From Streptomyces poonensis (GTDB taxonomy: Bacteria; Actinomycetota; Actinomycetes; Streptomycetales; Streptomycetaceae), in assembly GCF_014650915.1 (NCBI RefSeq), contig NZ_BMVW01000002.1, positions 695,960 to 759,959 of the forward strand: DNA of 64,000 bases. The letters are read 5' to 3'. The first letter of the stretch is position 1. Every line of letters begins with the position of its first letter. The position numbers and the translations under genes are program-made. A model generated the notes under the pieces. That model worked only from the letters and a program-made list of their open reading frames with translations, had not been told where the DNA came from and searched no databases. Shown one piece after another: positions 25,360 to 38,055 of this stretch.

Positions 25360-26174
25360 GTGGGGCGTGGTGATCTGACGAACGAGCAGTGGGCCCGGCT
25401 GGAGCCGTTGCTGCCGTGAGGCATCAAGCCGGGCCGTCCGCCGGTGTGGACGCGGCGGCAGCTGATCGACGGCATACGGTGGCGGACCCGGACCGGTGCT
25501 CCCTGGCGCGATGTGCCGGAACGCTATGGCCCGTGGGACCGGGTGTATGACCTGTTCCGGCTCTGGCAGCGGGACGGCACCTGGGCCCGCATCGTCACTC
25601 AGTTGCAGGCCGAGGCCGACGCGAAGGGCCTGATCACCTGGGACGTGAACGTCGACTCCACCGTCTGCCGGGCCCACCAGCACGCCGCCGGGGCGTCGAA
25701 AAAGGGGCCCTGCAGAAGGAGCCGCCCGGCGGCCTCGCTGTGGAGCCGGCCGACCACGGCCTCGGACGTTCCCGGGGCGGACTGACCACCAAGATCCACC
25801 TCGCCGTCGAGCAGGGACAGAAGCCGCTGTCCGTGCTGATCACAGCCGGGCAACAAGGCGACTACCCGCAGTTCGAGCCCGTCCTGGAAGCGATCCGGGT
25901 TCCCCGGCTGGGACGCGGACCGCTTTGCCGACGACCCGACCGGATACGGGCCGACAAGGCCTACGACTCCCGCCGCAACCGGGCCTACCTGCGCAGACGT
26001 GGCATCAAGGCGACCATCCCGGTCCCCTCGGACCGCGTCCGCACCCGCCGGAAGCTCGGTTCGCGAGGCGGCCGACCACCGCAGTTCGACAGGGCCGACT
26101 ACCGTGAGCGGCATGCCGTCGAATGCGGAATCAACCGCCTCAAGCGCCACCGGGCCGTGGCCACGAGATACGAC
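25360..26174 (+). pseudogene. IS5-family transposase, disabled (5' part; tail at 27518-27610)
   Basis: It starts GTG with GRGDLTNEQWARLEPLLP, followed by an in-frame TGA at 25417 in place of an arginine codon. Homology resumes ([39 protein letters not shown] with the first catalytic Asp). A frameshift at the A-run near 25700 moves to another frame for [27 protein letters not shown] (second Asp) and [23 protein letters not shown]. The remaining tail is displaced beyond the IS110 insertion. Three separate lesions make it inactive. Confidence 0.8.
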
Positions 26175-27517
26175 TGTGAGGATGGCGGTGCTGCCCCGGG
26201 CGGTGGTCTGGCCCGCGATACGACTGGCCGTGGTGCCTTGAGTTTGATCTGCCGGCCGTTGTCCGGGGCGGTGCGTCCTGGCACCGAAACGGTGGGCGTG
26301 TCCCGATAGGGGCCTTCGCGACAGGCACCGTCACAGTCCTGACCGCCGCACCGCTCCGGCGTCGGCCACCGGTGTCCCCGAGGCGATCAGGAGACAGGCG
26401 ACCATGTCCAGCATGACGCAGCAGCCACCGGCCCGTCATCACACTGCCCACCAGCACGAACAGGTTCTGCTCGGCGTGGACACTCACAAGGACGTCCACA
26501 TGGCCGCGGTCATCACCAGCACGGGGGCCGTGCTGGACACACGGGGGTTCCCCACGACCCGCCAGGGCTATCGCCGGCTCCTCGCCTGGGCCCGCGCCTT
26601 CGGGCGGGTGGACCGGGCCGGGGTGGAATGCACCGGCTCCTACGGAGCCGCGCTGACCCGGTATCTGCACGGCGAGGGCATAACGGTCACCGAGGTCAAC
26701 CAGCCCGACAAGGCGGCCCGGCGCCGGCACGGCAAGTCCGATGCCATCGATGCGGTCGCCGCCGCCCGGGCCGTGCTCTGCGGCCGGGCCACCGCCAAGA
26801 CGGCCGACGGGCCCGTGGAGACGATCCGGCTGTTCACCATGGCCAAGACCCCCCGCCGTCAAGTCCCGCTCGATGGCCCTCAACCAGCTCAAGGCCGCGC
26901 TCGTGACGGCGGATCCGGCGCTGCGGGAGTCCCTGACCGCACTGAGCAATCCCAAGCAATCCGCCGATGTGCACAGCTCAGTGCCGCCCGGAACAGCCAT
27001 CCGCAGGCGGCATCCCGCCACACGCTACGGACCCTGGCCAGGCGGATCCTGCATCTCACCGAGGAGATCAACGACCTCACAGACCGGATCACCACCGCAA
27101 TCGATGCCTGCGCACCCCAGCTCCTCGGCCTCTACGGCGTCGGCCCGGACACGGCCGCCGCCCTGCTCACGGCAGCTGGGGGCAACCCGCACCGCATGAC
27201 CAACGAGGCGTCGTTCGCCGCCCTCTGCGGCGTCAGTCCCGTCGAAGCCTCGTCCGGGAAAGTCCAGCGCCGCCGGCTCAATCGCGGCGGCGACCGCCGG
27301 GCCAACTCGGCGCTCTGCACCATCGTCATAGCCCGCCTGCGCTGGGACACCCGCACCCGTGCCTACGTGGACAGGCGTGTCAGGGAGGGCAAGACCCGAC
27401 GCGAGGGGATTCGGTGCCTCAAGCGTTATGTCGCCCGCGAGATCTACCGGGCCCTCACCACAGTCAGGAGCAATCCTCCAGCGTCAGCATCCGCGGGTTG
27501 ACATCCATAGGGGCATC
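26175..27517 (+). mobile_element. IS110-family element inserted in the IS5-family transposase gene
   Basis: Bounds are set by where the host transposase sequence stops (26174) and resumes (27518), giving about 1343 bp with a 229-bp leader before the transposase start. IS110 elements lack long terminal repeats and use a guide RNA from the non-coding region; the leader 26175-26403 is the place where that RNA would be encoded. No target duplication is apparent, as expected for the family. Confidence 0.6.
26404..27501 (+). pseudogene. IS110-family transposase with an internal out-of-frame segment
   Basis: A 365-codon open frame. N-terminal RuvC-like DEDD region: LLGVDTHKDVHMAAV (Asp), GVECTGSYG (Glu), GKSDAIDAVAAARAV (two Asp). 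C-terminal Tnp20 region: LLGLYGVGPDTAAALLTAAG and FAALCGVSPVEASSGK with the serine nucleophile, then RGGDRRANSAL. Between about 26850 and 26955 the homologous sequence (VKSRSMALNQLKAALVTADP) lies in another frame, so two compensating indels scramble ~34 residues. Both catalytic domains read through, but activity is doubtful. Confidence 0.75.
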
Positions 27518-27641
27518 AAGCGCGACTACACCTACAACGGCACCCTCACCGTCACCGCGATCGTCATCTGGCTCCGGGACACCGTGCAAGAGCCATCAGA
27601 AACGACCTAGGACTCCAGGGCCTGATATTGGTGATAACGGG

Positions 27642-28352
27642 CTAGCAACTGCGGTCGACGGTCTCGCCGGGCGTGACGAGTCCTGTCTCGTAGGCGAGTA
27701 CGACGGCTTGGGCCCGGTCGCGCAGGGTCAGCTTGGCGAAGATCCTGGCCACATGAGTCTTCACCGTCGCCTCGCTCAGTGTCAGTTCCTGGGCAAGTTC
27801 GGCGTTGGACAGGCCCCTGCCCATGAGGGTCAGCACTTCACGTTCGCGCGGCGTCAGTACGGCGAGGTCACGGTGGACAGTGAGGCTTGTCGAGCCAGGA
27901 GCGGTCCGTCCGGCACTGGAGGCGTGGCGTTCCACCAGACGGCGGGTGATCGAGGGCGCGAGCAGTGCGTCGCCGGTGTCGACCAGGCGTACGGCGGCGG
28001 CGAGATGTGCCGGGGTGACGTCCTTGAGCAGGAAGCCGCTGGCGCCGGCTGCGAGGGCTGCGTAGACGTAGGAGTCGAGGTCAAAGGTGGTCAGCATGAT
28101 CACTCGGCAGCCGGGGGCCTGTGCGAGGACGCGGCGGGCGGCTTCCAGGCCGTCCATGTTCGGCATGCGGATGTCCATGAGGACGACGTCTGGACGCAGG
28201 CGGCGTACGGCTCGCACGGCCTCGGCTCCGTCTGCGGCTTCGCCGACCACGTTGATGCCGCGTGCGGTCAGGATGAGGCGGAAGCCGGTGCGGACCAGCT
28301 CCTGGTCGTCAGCGATCACCACGCGGGGGGTGGGGTCGGTGGGTGTGGTCAT
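27642..28352 (-). CDS. NarL/LuxR-family response regulator
   Basis: A 236-residue regulator. The receiver domain (res ~10-125) has VVIADDQELVRTG and the phosphoacceptor Asp in VVLMDIRMPNMDG. The C-terminal LuxR helix-turn-helix (~165-225) reads LTPREREVLTLMGRGLSNAE then TLSEATVKTHVARI. The start overlaps the stop of the histidine kinase gene by four bases, so the pair is translationally coupled. The stop codon at 27642-27644 lies 31 bp from the IS right end, so the IS did not disturb it. Its target is probably the divergent ABC transporter gene. Confidence 0.93.
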   Translation of the reverse strand: MTTPTDPTPRVVIADDQELVRTGFRLILTARGINVVGEAADGAEAVRAVRRLRPDVVLMDIRMPNMDGLEAARRVLAQAPGCRVIMLTTFDLDSYVYAALAAGASGFLLKDVTPAHLAAAVRLVDTGDALLAPSITRRLVERHASSAGRTAPGSTSLTVHRDLAVLTPREREVLTLMGRGLSNAELAQELTLSEATVKTHVARIFAKLTLRDRAQAVVLAYETGLVTPGETVDRSC

Positions 28353-29215
28353 GGCCGGTCCAGTGGAATCCGGGCGCGGACGCGGTAACCGCCGCCCAGG
28401 CGGCGCCTGGCGTCCAGGTCGCCGCCGTAGACGGCGACCCGCTCCCGCAGGCCGAGCAGCCCGCGTCCCGCTCCGTGGGGCCGCTCCGCGGCCGGGCGGC
28501 TGCGGGGTCCGGAAGCGTCGCCCGACAGGACGCTCGGTCCGCTGTTCAGGACTTCGACGCGCAGATAGTGCTCCGCGTACCGGACTGTCACCTCGGCTTT
28601 CGCTCCGTCGCCGTGCTTGAGGACGTTGGTCAGCGCCTCCTGGATGATCCGGTAGGCGGTGACGTCGATGCCGGTCGGCAGCGGGCGAGGTTCCCCGGAT
28701 ATGCGCACCTCCACGGGCAGGCCGGCGAAGGCTATCCGGTCGATCAGTGGACTGAGCCGGCTCAGGCTCGGCTGGGGTGCCAGATCCTGGCCGTAGGGTT
28801 CGTCGTCGCCGCTCTGCGCGGGGGCGAGCAGGCCGAGCAGGTGCCGTAGCTCGGTCATCGCGGTCCGCCCGGCGCCCTCCACCGCACTCAGCGCGGCCTC
28901 GGCCTCGTCGGGCATGGTGGCCAGCACCTCGCGGGCGGCCCCGGCCTGCACCACCATGAGGCTCACATTGTGGCTGACGATGTCGTGGAGTTCGGCCGCG
29001 ATCCGGGCTCGCTCGGCGTCGACCGCGGTCCGCGCCGCGCTCTCCCGCTCGCGCTCCAGCGACCAGCCGCGCTCTTCGATGGCCGCCCGGTGCCGCCGCC
29101 GTGCCCGGACGAGCGCCGCACTCAGGACGATCACCGCGGCGCACGCCGCCGCCAACGCCGTGACCAGCCAGATCAACCCTGAACCCCCCACCGCACAAGC
29201 CTCGCAGCCCAGCAT
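28349..29215 (-). CDS. Sensor histidine kinase, HisKA_3 type, possibly with shortened sensor region
   Basis: A 288-residue kinase that would phosphorylate the coupled response regulator. One membrane helix (LIWLVTALAAACAAVIVLSA, res ~12-31) is followed by the dimerisation domain with phospho-His in ELHDIVSHNVSLMVVQAG and the ATPase with N-box EALTNVLKH and G-box GRGLLGLRERV. Relatives of this type usually have four to six membrane helices, so the N-terminal sensor may have been lost or the protein senses through one helix. ATG 29215 or GTG 29191 are possible starts; a longer frame reaches into the divergent ABC gene and is unlikely. Confidence 0.87.
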   Translation of the reverse strand: MLGCEACAVGGSGLIWLVTALAAACAAVIVLSAALVRARRRHRAAIEERGWSLERERESAARTAVDAERARIAAELHDIVSHNVSLMVVQAGAAREVLATMPDEAEAALSAVEGAGRTAMTELRHLLGLLAPAQSGDDEPYGQDLAPQPSLSRLSPLIDRIAFAGLPVEVRISGEPRPLPTGIDVTAYRIIQEALTNVLKHGDGAKAEVTVRYAEHYLRVEVLNSGPSVLSGDASGPRSRPAAERPHGAGRGLLGLRERVAVYGGDLDARRRLGGGYRVRARIPLDRP

Positions 29216-29328
29216 GCCGTCCGCGTCATGCTGTGGATCCAGACACCTACATCCCCAGGATGACCCGCGGGACCGGTTACATCCGGTGAGGGACGTCACA
29301 CCTGCCCTGCCGCTTTTAGGTTCATGCC

Positions 29329-30042
29329 ATGACAACTGATCTGCACAATCGCCCGCCACGGACCGTCGTGCGGCTGGACGACGTCCGCAAGGAGTACGGC
29401 GACGCGACGGCCCTGGACGGCGTCTGCCTGGAGATCCGCGCCGGGGAAGCGGTCGCGGTGATGGGGCCCTCCGGGTGCGGCAAGTCCACGCTGCTCAACA
29501 TGGTCGCCGGACTGGACCGGCCGTCGTCGGGCACGGTGCAGGTACACGGCCAGGACCTGGGAGCATTGAACGAAACCGGGCTGGCGCTGTTCCGGCGGCG
29601 GCACATCGGCATGATCTTCCAGTTCTTCAACCTGATCGACGACCTGCCCGCACTGGACAACGTCGCGCTGGCCGCCCAGCTGACCGGCGCGTCCGCCCGG
29701 CAGGCCCGGCGCCGCGCGCTGGAACTCCTCGACGAACTCGGCATAGCCGACCGCAAGGACATCTACCCGGCGGCATTGAGCGGAGGCGAGCGGCAGCGCG
29801 TGGCCGTGGCCCGGGCGCTGATGAACCGCCCGGCCCTGCTCTTGGCCGACGAGCCGACGGGCGCGCTGGACAGCCGCTCGGGCGAGCAGGTCATGGACCT
29901 GCTGATCGACCTCAACCAGATCGGGCAGACCCTGCTGATCGTCACGCACGACCCCCACCTGGCCACCCGCTGCGCCAGCCGCCTGATTGAGGTCGCCGAC
30001 GGCCGAGTGGCCCGCGAGAGCACCCTGGAGCCCGCCGCATGA
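29329..30042 (+). CDS. ABC transporter ATPase, MacB/LolD type
   Basis: A 237-residue ATPase: Walker A MGPSGCGKST (res ~45-53), Q-loop MIFQFFNLID, signature LSGGERQRVAVARAL, Walker B ALLLADEPTGALD and H-loop IVTHD. These enzymes pair with FtsX-like permeases and drive mechanotransmission or drug/peptide export. The partner gene starts in the ATGA overlap at 30039 but is cut after ~13 codons, so this ATPase has no adjacent permease. It is divergent from the two-component system, the usual arrangement for antibiotic-stress modules in actinobacteria. Confidence 0.92.
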   Translation: MTTDLHNRPPRTVVRLDDVRKEYGDATALDGVCLEIRAGEAVAVMGPSGCGKSTLLNMVAGLDRPSSGTVQVHGQDLGALNETGLALFRRRHIGMIFQFFNLIDDLPALDNVALAAQLTGASARQARRRALELLDELGIADRKDIYPAALSGGERQRVAVARALMNRPALLLADEPTGALDSRSGEQVMDLLIDLNQIGQTLLIVTHDPHLATRCASRLIEVADGRVARESTLEPAA

Positions 30043-30080
30043 GCGCCGTGTGGAGGGCCGCGCGGGCGGCGGTGAAACGC
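30039..30080 (+). pseudogene. FtsX-like ABC permease, only the first codons remain
   Basis: ATG overlaps the ATPase stop, and the first residues, MSAVWRAARAAVKR, match the start of the FtsX-like permeases paired with such ATPases. The expected hydrophobic helix does not follow; the frame changes to arginine-rich shadow sequence at about 30080. The whole ~800-residue permease was deleted. Confidence 0.6.
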
Positions 30081-30824
30081 CTGCGCCAGCTGCGGACGCG
30101 ACGCCTTCGTCAGGTCGAACGCTCCCACCGTCGGTGGCGCCCCTGGACGGCACTTGTGGTGGAGCGCATGGTGCCGCCCGGGGAGAGGTACAGGCTGATG
30201 ATCGCGGCAGCGGTGCTCAGGTGCCGCATCAGGTCATCCGCCTCGTTGAAGTCGAGGTGCTCGCGCCAGGGCTCTCTGTGAGGCCCGTTGCACCTCTGAA
30301 GAAGCAGACCCTGACCAAGCGCATCGAGTCCTTCGTCAACTGGGCCACCCGCGAAGCCCTGACCCACGGGCTCCCCGACCAGACCACGTAGACCTGAAGA
30401 ACGAGTGCTACGAGCGCGTCCGCACGGAGACCCCACAGGTCCCGTGCTCGTCCGGCAGCACCTGGACGCTTTGATGCGTGCCCGGGAAGTGTTGAAGAGG
30501 GCGGCCTTCGCGCGTCACGGTTGTTTTGCGAGTCCGCCGGAACGGAGCTCCGCCCAGTCCGTGGCTTGGCGCCCACAGCTGCGCGTCGCCGTGGCCGACG
30601 CCGAAGGCCAAAGGGCCAACCGGCCGGGGCCGCTCCGTGTGCTGGTGTCTTCGCGTGGGGTAGTGCGTCCGTGCGACCATCAGCAGCTGCACGCTGAGTC
30701 TCAGGCGGGCGGCCGGAGCACGTCCGTGCGCGGTGGCTTCCAGCGCCTGGGTGATCAGCCTTCCGGGGGAGTCGGCCCCGGAGTCGGTGATGTTCTCCGT
30801 GGAGGTCCAGTGCCCGCCGCCCTT
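30081..30824. other. Rearranged region without an identifiable gene
   Basis: No intact gene is seen. On the plus strand, 30290-30391 reads APLKKQTLTKRIESFVNWAT then REALTHGLPDQTT and stops; it looks like a genuine protein end but I cannot name it. The minus strand 30410-30820 has open frames with no recognised domain. The region probably formed when the permease gene was deleted. Confidence 0.4.
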
Positions 30825-31350
30825 CCGCTCTCCACGTCCGGAAGTCGGCGGCGACGCGCTTGAGGACGTCGTCCCACAGCACCATGCCGTACTGCTGGGC
30901 GTTGCTCTTGGTGACGGAGAGACCTTGCGGCGGGTGCGGGTACACGCGGGATCGAAGGCGAAACGCACGATGCGCTCCCAGCCGACCTGTGGACAGGACG
31001 GACTGCACGGCAACCACCGCCGGGTCCGCGTCCCGAGAGGTTGCGGCCGCTGAGACCAGCGTACTCACCCTCGCTGTTCTCGCGGACGACGACCCCGTCC
31101 AGTTCGTTGTCGTCGGCCTTGCGCAGCGGGCTGGTGATGCCGGGCAGGAAGCGGACCGGGCGGACGTTGGCCCACTGGTCGAAGCTCTGGCAGATCTTCA
31201 GCCTCAGGCCCCACAGGCTGATGTGGTCAGGGGCGGTGGGCCAGCCGACGGCGCCGAAGCAGATGGCGCCGAAGCCCTTGAGCTGGTCCAGACCGCCGTC
31301 GGCCATCATCTTCCCGGTGGGGGCGTAGCAGTCGCTGTCCCAGGGGAACT
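30825..31350 (-). pseudogene. Tartrate/isopropylmalate-type dehydrogenase remnant
   Basis: The minus strand reads MMADGGLDQLKGFGAICFGA, ISLWGLRLKICQSFDQWANV, RPVRFLPGITSPLRKAD and VVVRENSEGEYAGLSGR in one frame, clearly the NAD-dependent beta-decarboxylating dehydrogenase fold. After about 31050 it changes frame at least twice: IVRFAFDPACTRTRRKV, then VTKSNAQQYGMVLWDDVLKR. The N-terminal ~60 residues and the last ~150 are gone. In-frame stops and shifts make it non-functional. Confidence 0.75.
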
Positions 31351-31730
31351 CCTAGCGAATCTCCCGAGCGGGAGCCAGGCATCTGTGCCCAGGTCTCCCG
31401 CCGCGACGGTCACCAGGTCAGCAAGCCGGGACGCCTCCGCGTCTCATGCTGACCTCTTGCTGACCCGAGCGACTGAAACATGCCCCTGACCTGAACAGAT
31501 GACCAAGCAATGGATCTTGGACATGAACGTGGCACGAAGCACGGGGGCGCTTTCGAGCGAGCAGTCGCAAGGGAGCTGAGGGGCGTGATCAGAAGGACCG
31601 AACAGTGACACCCGCACCGGGTGCGGCCTCACCCTCCGCCGCGGGTCCGTTGAACGGACCGGGGACGTCGTACGTCTCCTGCGCGAGGCACATCATGGCT
31701 CCCCATCGCTCCGACCTCTCAGGAGATTCA

Positions 31731-33361
31731 GTGCGATCTACTCTCCGACAAGGACCTGCCTGTCTGGTGAGCCTCCTTGTCCTGCTGGGCCTCATAGCGG
31801 CTGTACCCGCGTCGGCCGCCCCGCGCTCCTTGACCATCTCCACTGTCAAAGGTTCGGTCGCGGGAGCCTCGGCGGACGAGGTCGACCGTTTCCTCGGCAT
31901 TCCGTACGCGGCTCCGCCCGTCGGTGCCGGACGCTGGCAGCCTCCGGCACCCGCCGCTGCCTGGACGGGCAACCGGTCGGCCACCTCCCCCGGCTCCCGC
32001 TGCCTGCAGTTCGGTGGCTACACGGGCCCGGGGATGAGTGAGGACTGCCTGTACCTGAACGTCTACACCCCGGCCCACCGGAAGAACCGCCCGCTGCCGG
32101 TGATGTTCTGGATCCACGGCGGCGGCTTCTCCTCCGGTTCGGGAGACACGCAGGACGGCTCGCTGATCGCGAGGACCGACAACGTCGTGGTCGTCACGAT
32201 CAACTACCGCCTCGGTGTGTTCGGTTTCCTCGACCTCCCCGGACTGAGCAAGCAGGGCGCGGGCAACTACGGCCTGCTCGACCAGCAGGCGGCGCTGCGC
32301 TGGACCCAGCGCAACATCGGCGCGTCCGGCGGGGACGCGAGCCGGGTCACCATCGCCGGTCTATCGGTCGGCGGCCACTCCGTCTGCGCGCTCCTGGCCT
32401 CTCCCCCGGCCCGTGGTCTTTTCTCCGGCGCGATCATCCAGAGCGGCGGATGCCCCAGCCACACCGTCAAGCAGGCCGTCGCCCGCGGGAAGAAGTACGC
32501 GGCGGCCGCCGGTTGCTCCGCGTCCCCGGTCGGTCTGGCCTGCCTGCGCGCCAAGCCGGCCAGTGAACTCCAAGCCGCCGCGCAGAACTTCACCGGTGGC
32601 GCCCTGAGCGGCTCGCTGCCCGTGTCCGGGGTTCCCGAACTACCCGTCGCGCCGCTCAAGGCGGTACGCACCGGCCGGACCGCGAACGTCCCCCTCCTCA
32701 TCGGCCACACCCGAGACGAAGTGCGCTCGTGGGCCATGCCGTTCGCGAACGCGACGAAGGAGCAGTACGAGCGAGCGGTCCGGATCGAGTTCGCGGACGA
32801 GGCCGACGCCGTGCTCGCGCACTATCCGTTCAGCGCCTACGGCGACTCGTACACCGGGGCGTACGCCTTCGGCGCACCGTGGCGTGACAGCAGCGCCTTC
32901 CAAAGGCTCGGCGGCTGTCAGTACCAAGACCTGACGGCCAAGTGCGCGAAGCGGCAACCGCGGACGTACCTCTACGAGTTCAACGACCCGCACCCGCCCA
33001 CCGGCCGGCCCTCGACCGGCTTCGACCCGGGGGCCTCGCACGGCAGCGAACTGTCGTACCTTCTGCCCCGGGCGACCTCGCAGCTGCTGTCTCCCGAGCA
33101 GCAGCAGTCGTCCAGGGAGACGGTGCGCTACTGGGGCTCGTTCGTGAGCACGGGAACCCCGCAACCCCAGTGCTCGCCGCCTGGCCTTCGTACCGGGCGG
33201 GAACGTTCATGTCCCTGCTGCCGGGCGGTGAGAGCCGGGCCCTGAAGACCGAGGTGTACGAAGCGCGTCGCCAGTGCGCCTTCTGGAACTCCATCGACTA
33301 TGACTGGCTCCCCGTCAACCCGGACCGACTCGCCGCGCAGGCTGGTGTTTCCCGGTCCTGA
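31731..33361 (+). pseudogene. Secreted type-B carboxylesterase with a C-terminal frameshift
   Basis: The GTG start has AGGAG a few bases upstream and is followed by a clear signal peptide (LVSLLVLLGLIAAVPASAAP). The alpha/beta hydrolase shows FLGIPYAAPPVG, SEDCLYLNVYTP, the oxyanion motif WIHGGGFSSGS, the nucleophile elbow GLSVGG (~res 210, where GESAGG is usual), acidic residue in HTRDEV and the His in GASHGSEL. Near 33160 the frame shifts: one frame ends at 33245, while the homologous end (VLAAWPSYRAGTFMSLLPGG to DRLAAQAGVSRS) lies in another frame ending at 33361. The catalytic triad precedes the shift, so partial function or a sequencing error is possible. Confidence 0.8.
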
Positions 33362-33417
33362 CCCGGCAGGCTGCCGCTGGAACCTCACGCCGCCGCAGTG
33401 CGCGCTCCCGTGGGAGA

Positions 33418-33442
33418 ACCCCGGCCGCCGCACGGCCGGGGT
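33418..33442. terminator. Bidirectional terminator hairpin
   Basis: A perfect 10-bp stem, ACCCCGGCCG (33418-33427) and CGGCCGGGGT (33433-33442), has a five-base loop. It sits between the convergent carboxylesterase and GH62 genes, where a shared terminator is expected. Confidence 0.8.
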
Positions 33443-33477
33443 CCCCCGAGGCGCTGAGTGTCGGTCAGCGGGTCGGG

Positions 33478-37245
<3,768 letters not shown>

Positions 37246-37456
37246 GACTGCGGCGACTGCGCGTGAGTGAGTGACGGGGAAGGCCGGAGCGGTCATACAT
37301 GCCGGCCCGTCCCGGCGGCCGGTACCGGTCGGCCCATCGTTTGGCGGTGGTCCGGCCGACCTGGGACCGTTCAGCCGCCGCTCGACACAATGGCCGGCCG
37401 TCCTCGACCACCCTCCTGGCCGGGCGCAGCCTCCCGGTCGGAGTCAGCCGGGTATG
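37246..37456 (-). pseudogene. IS481-family transposase, N-terminal helix-turn-helix remnant
   Basis: The minus strand reads HTRLTPTGRLRPARRVVEDG, PLCRAAAERSQVGRTTAKRW and ADRYRPPGRAGMYDRSGLP. This is the N-terminal helix-turn-helix of IS481 transposases. The DDE core is missing. No element ends were identified. Confidence 0.6.
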
Positions 37457-37583
37457 GCCATAGCAGACGAGAGCCCCCTTGACCAGCGGACGATGTTGCG
37501 ATCTCCACCGGAACAAGAAGGCCCTCGCCCACGCCGGACGCGTGCCGTCACCGACACGTCGGGACAGCACGCCTGGCGCCGCC

Positions 37584-37621
37584 GGTGAGGGCCGGGCGGG
37601 TCCGCCCGCCCGGCCCTCACC
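37584..37621. terminator. Strong terminator hairpin downstream of the CBM20 gene
   Basis: A perfect 17-bp stem with a TCCG loop: arms at 37584-37600 (GGTGAGGGCCGGGCGGG) and 37605-37621. It begins nine bases past the CBM20 stop codon. There is no U-run, as is normal in Streptomyces. Confidence 0.85.
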
Positions 37622-37629
37622 GCGGGCGG

Positions 37630-38055
37630 TCAGTTACGGAAGGTCTCGTGGGTGATGTAGGTGCCCGTCGGCGGGGTGATGGTGGTGCGGTTGGGGCCGG
37701 TCTCCCACACGACGGGGGTGTTGGCGGCCTTGACGATGTACTTGTACTCCACGCCGGTATTGGCCGGCAGGACCACGGTCGCCGACCAGGTCGGGTAGGA
37801 GGCCGAGGAGAGCGGCACCGCCTTGTCCGGGTTCCACGACCCGAGCTCCGGGCGGTTCCCGGTCACGTATACCTGCTGGCCCCACTGTGTGTACGTGGTG
37901 ACGTTGAACGTCGCCACGACGGAGTCCTCAGCCGCTCTCACGGACGGCGCGGACGGCGCGGCCAGCGCCGGCGGGGCCACCAGCACCCCGAGGAACAGGG
38001 CGAGTACGGCGGCGAAACCCAGGCGCAGGCGGGTTCGGGGACGGCTGTGGTTCAC
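37630..38055 (-). CDS. Secreted stand-alone CBM20 starch-binding protein
   Basis: A 141-residue secreted protein made of a signal peptide (LGFAAVLALFLGVLVAPPAL) and one CBM20 domain: VVATFNVTTYTQWGQQVYVT, GNRPELGSWNPDKAVPLS, PTWSATVVLPANTGVEYKY and VVWETGPNRT. The tryptophans of the first starch-binding site are present. No catalytic domain is attached, although CBM20 usually occurs on amylases or glucoamylases. The start is GTG with AAAGGA eight bases upstream. It could hold starch at the cell surface, act as an amylase partner, or be the preserved end of a former amylase; the intact signal peptide argues against simple decay. Confidence 0.88.
   Translation of the reverse strand: MNHSRPRTRLRLGFAAVLALFLGVLVAPPALAAPSAPSVRAAEDSVVATFNVTTYTQWGQQVYVTGNRPELGSWNPDKAVPLSSASYPTWSATVVLPANTGVEYKYIVKAANTPVVWETGPNRTTITPPTGTYITHETFRN

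Larger units (their letters stand above)
25312..27610 (+). mobile_element. IS5-family element, interrupted by an IS110-family element
   Basis: The outer element is flanked by CTAG at 25312-25315 and 27607-27610, matching the YTAR target duplication known for IS5-family insertions. The ends inside (GGCCTGTTGCGA on the left; GTCGTTTCTGA on the complement of the right) are only weakly inverted. Inside, the transposase frame stops at 26174 within ATRYD and resumes at 27518 with KRDYTYNGT, so a ~1.34 kb element entered there. Two old insertions are thus nested. Confidence 0.65.

Noticed and set aside
30410..30820. Open frames on the minus strand that continue the tartrate dehydrogenase relic
   Set aside because: They show no similarity to the expected end of that enzyme and were left unassigned.
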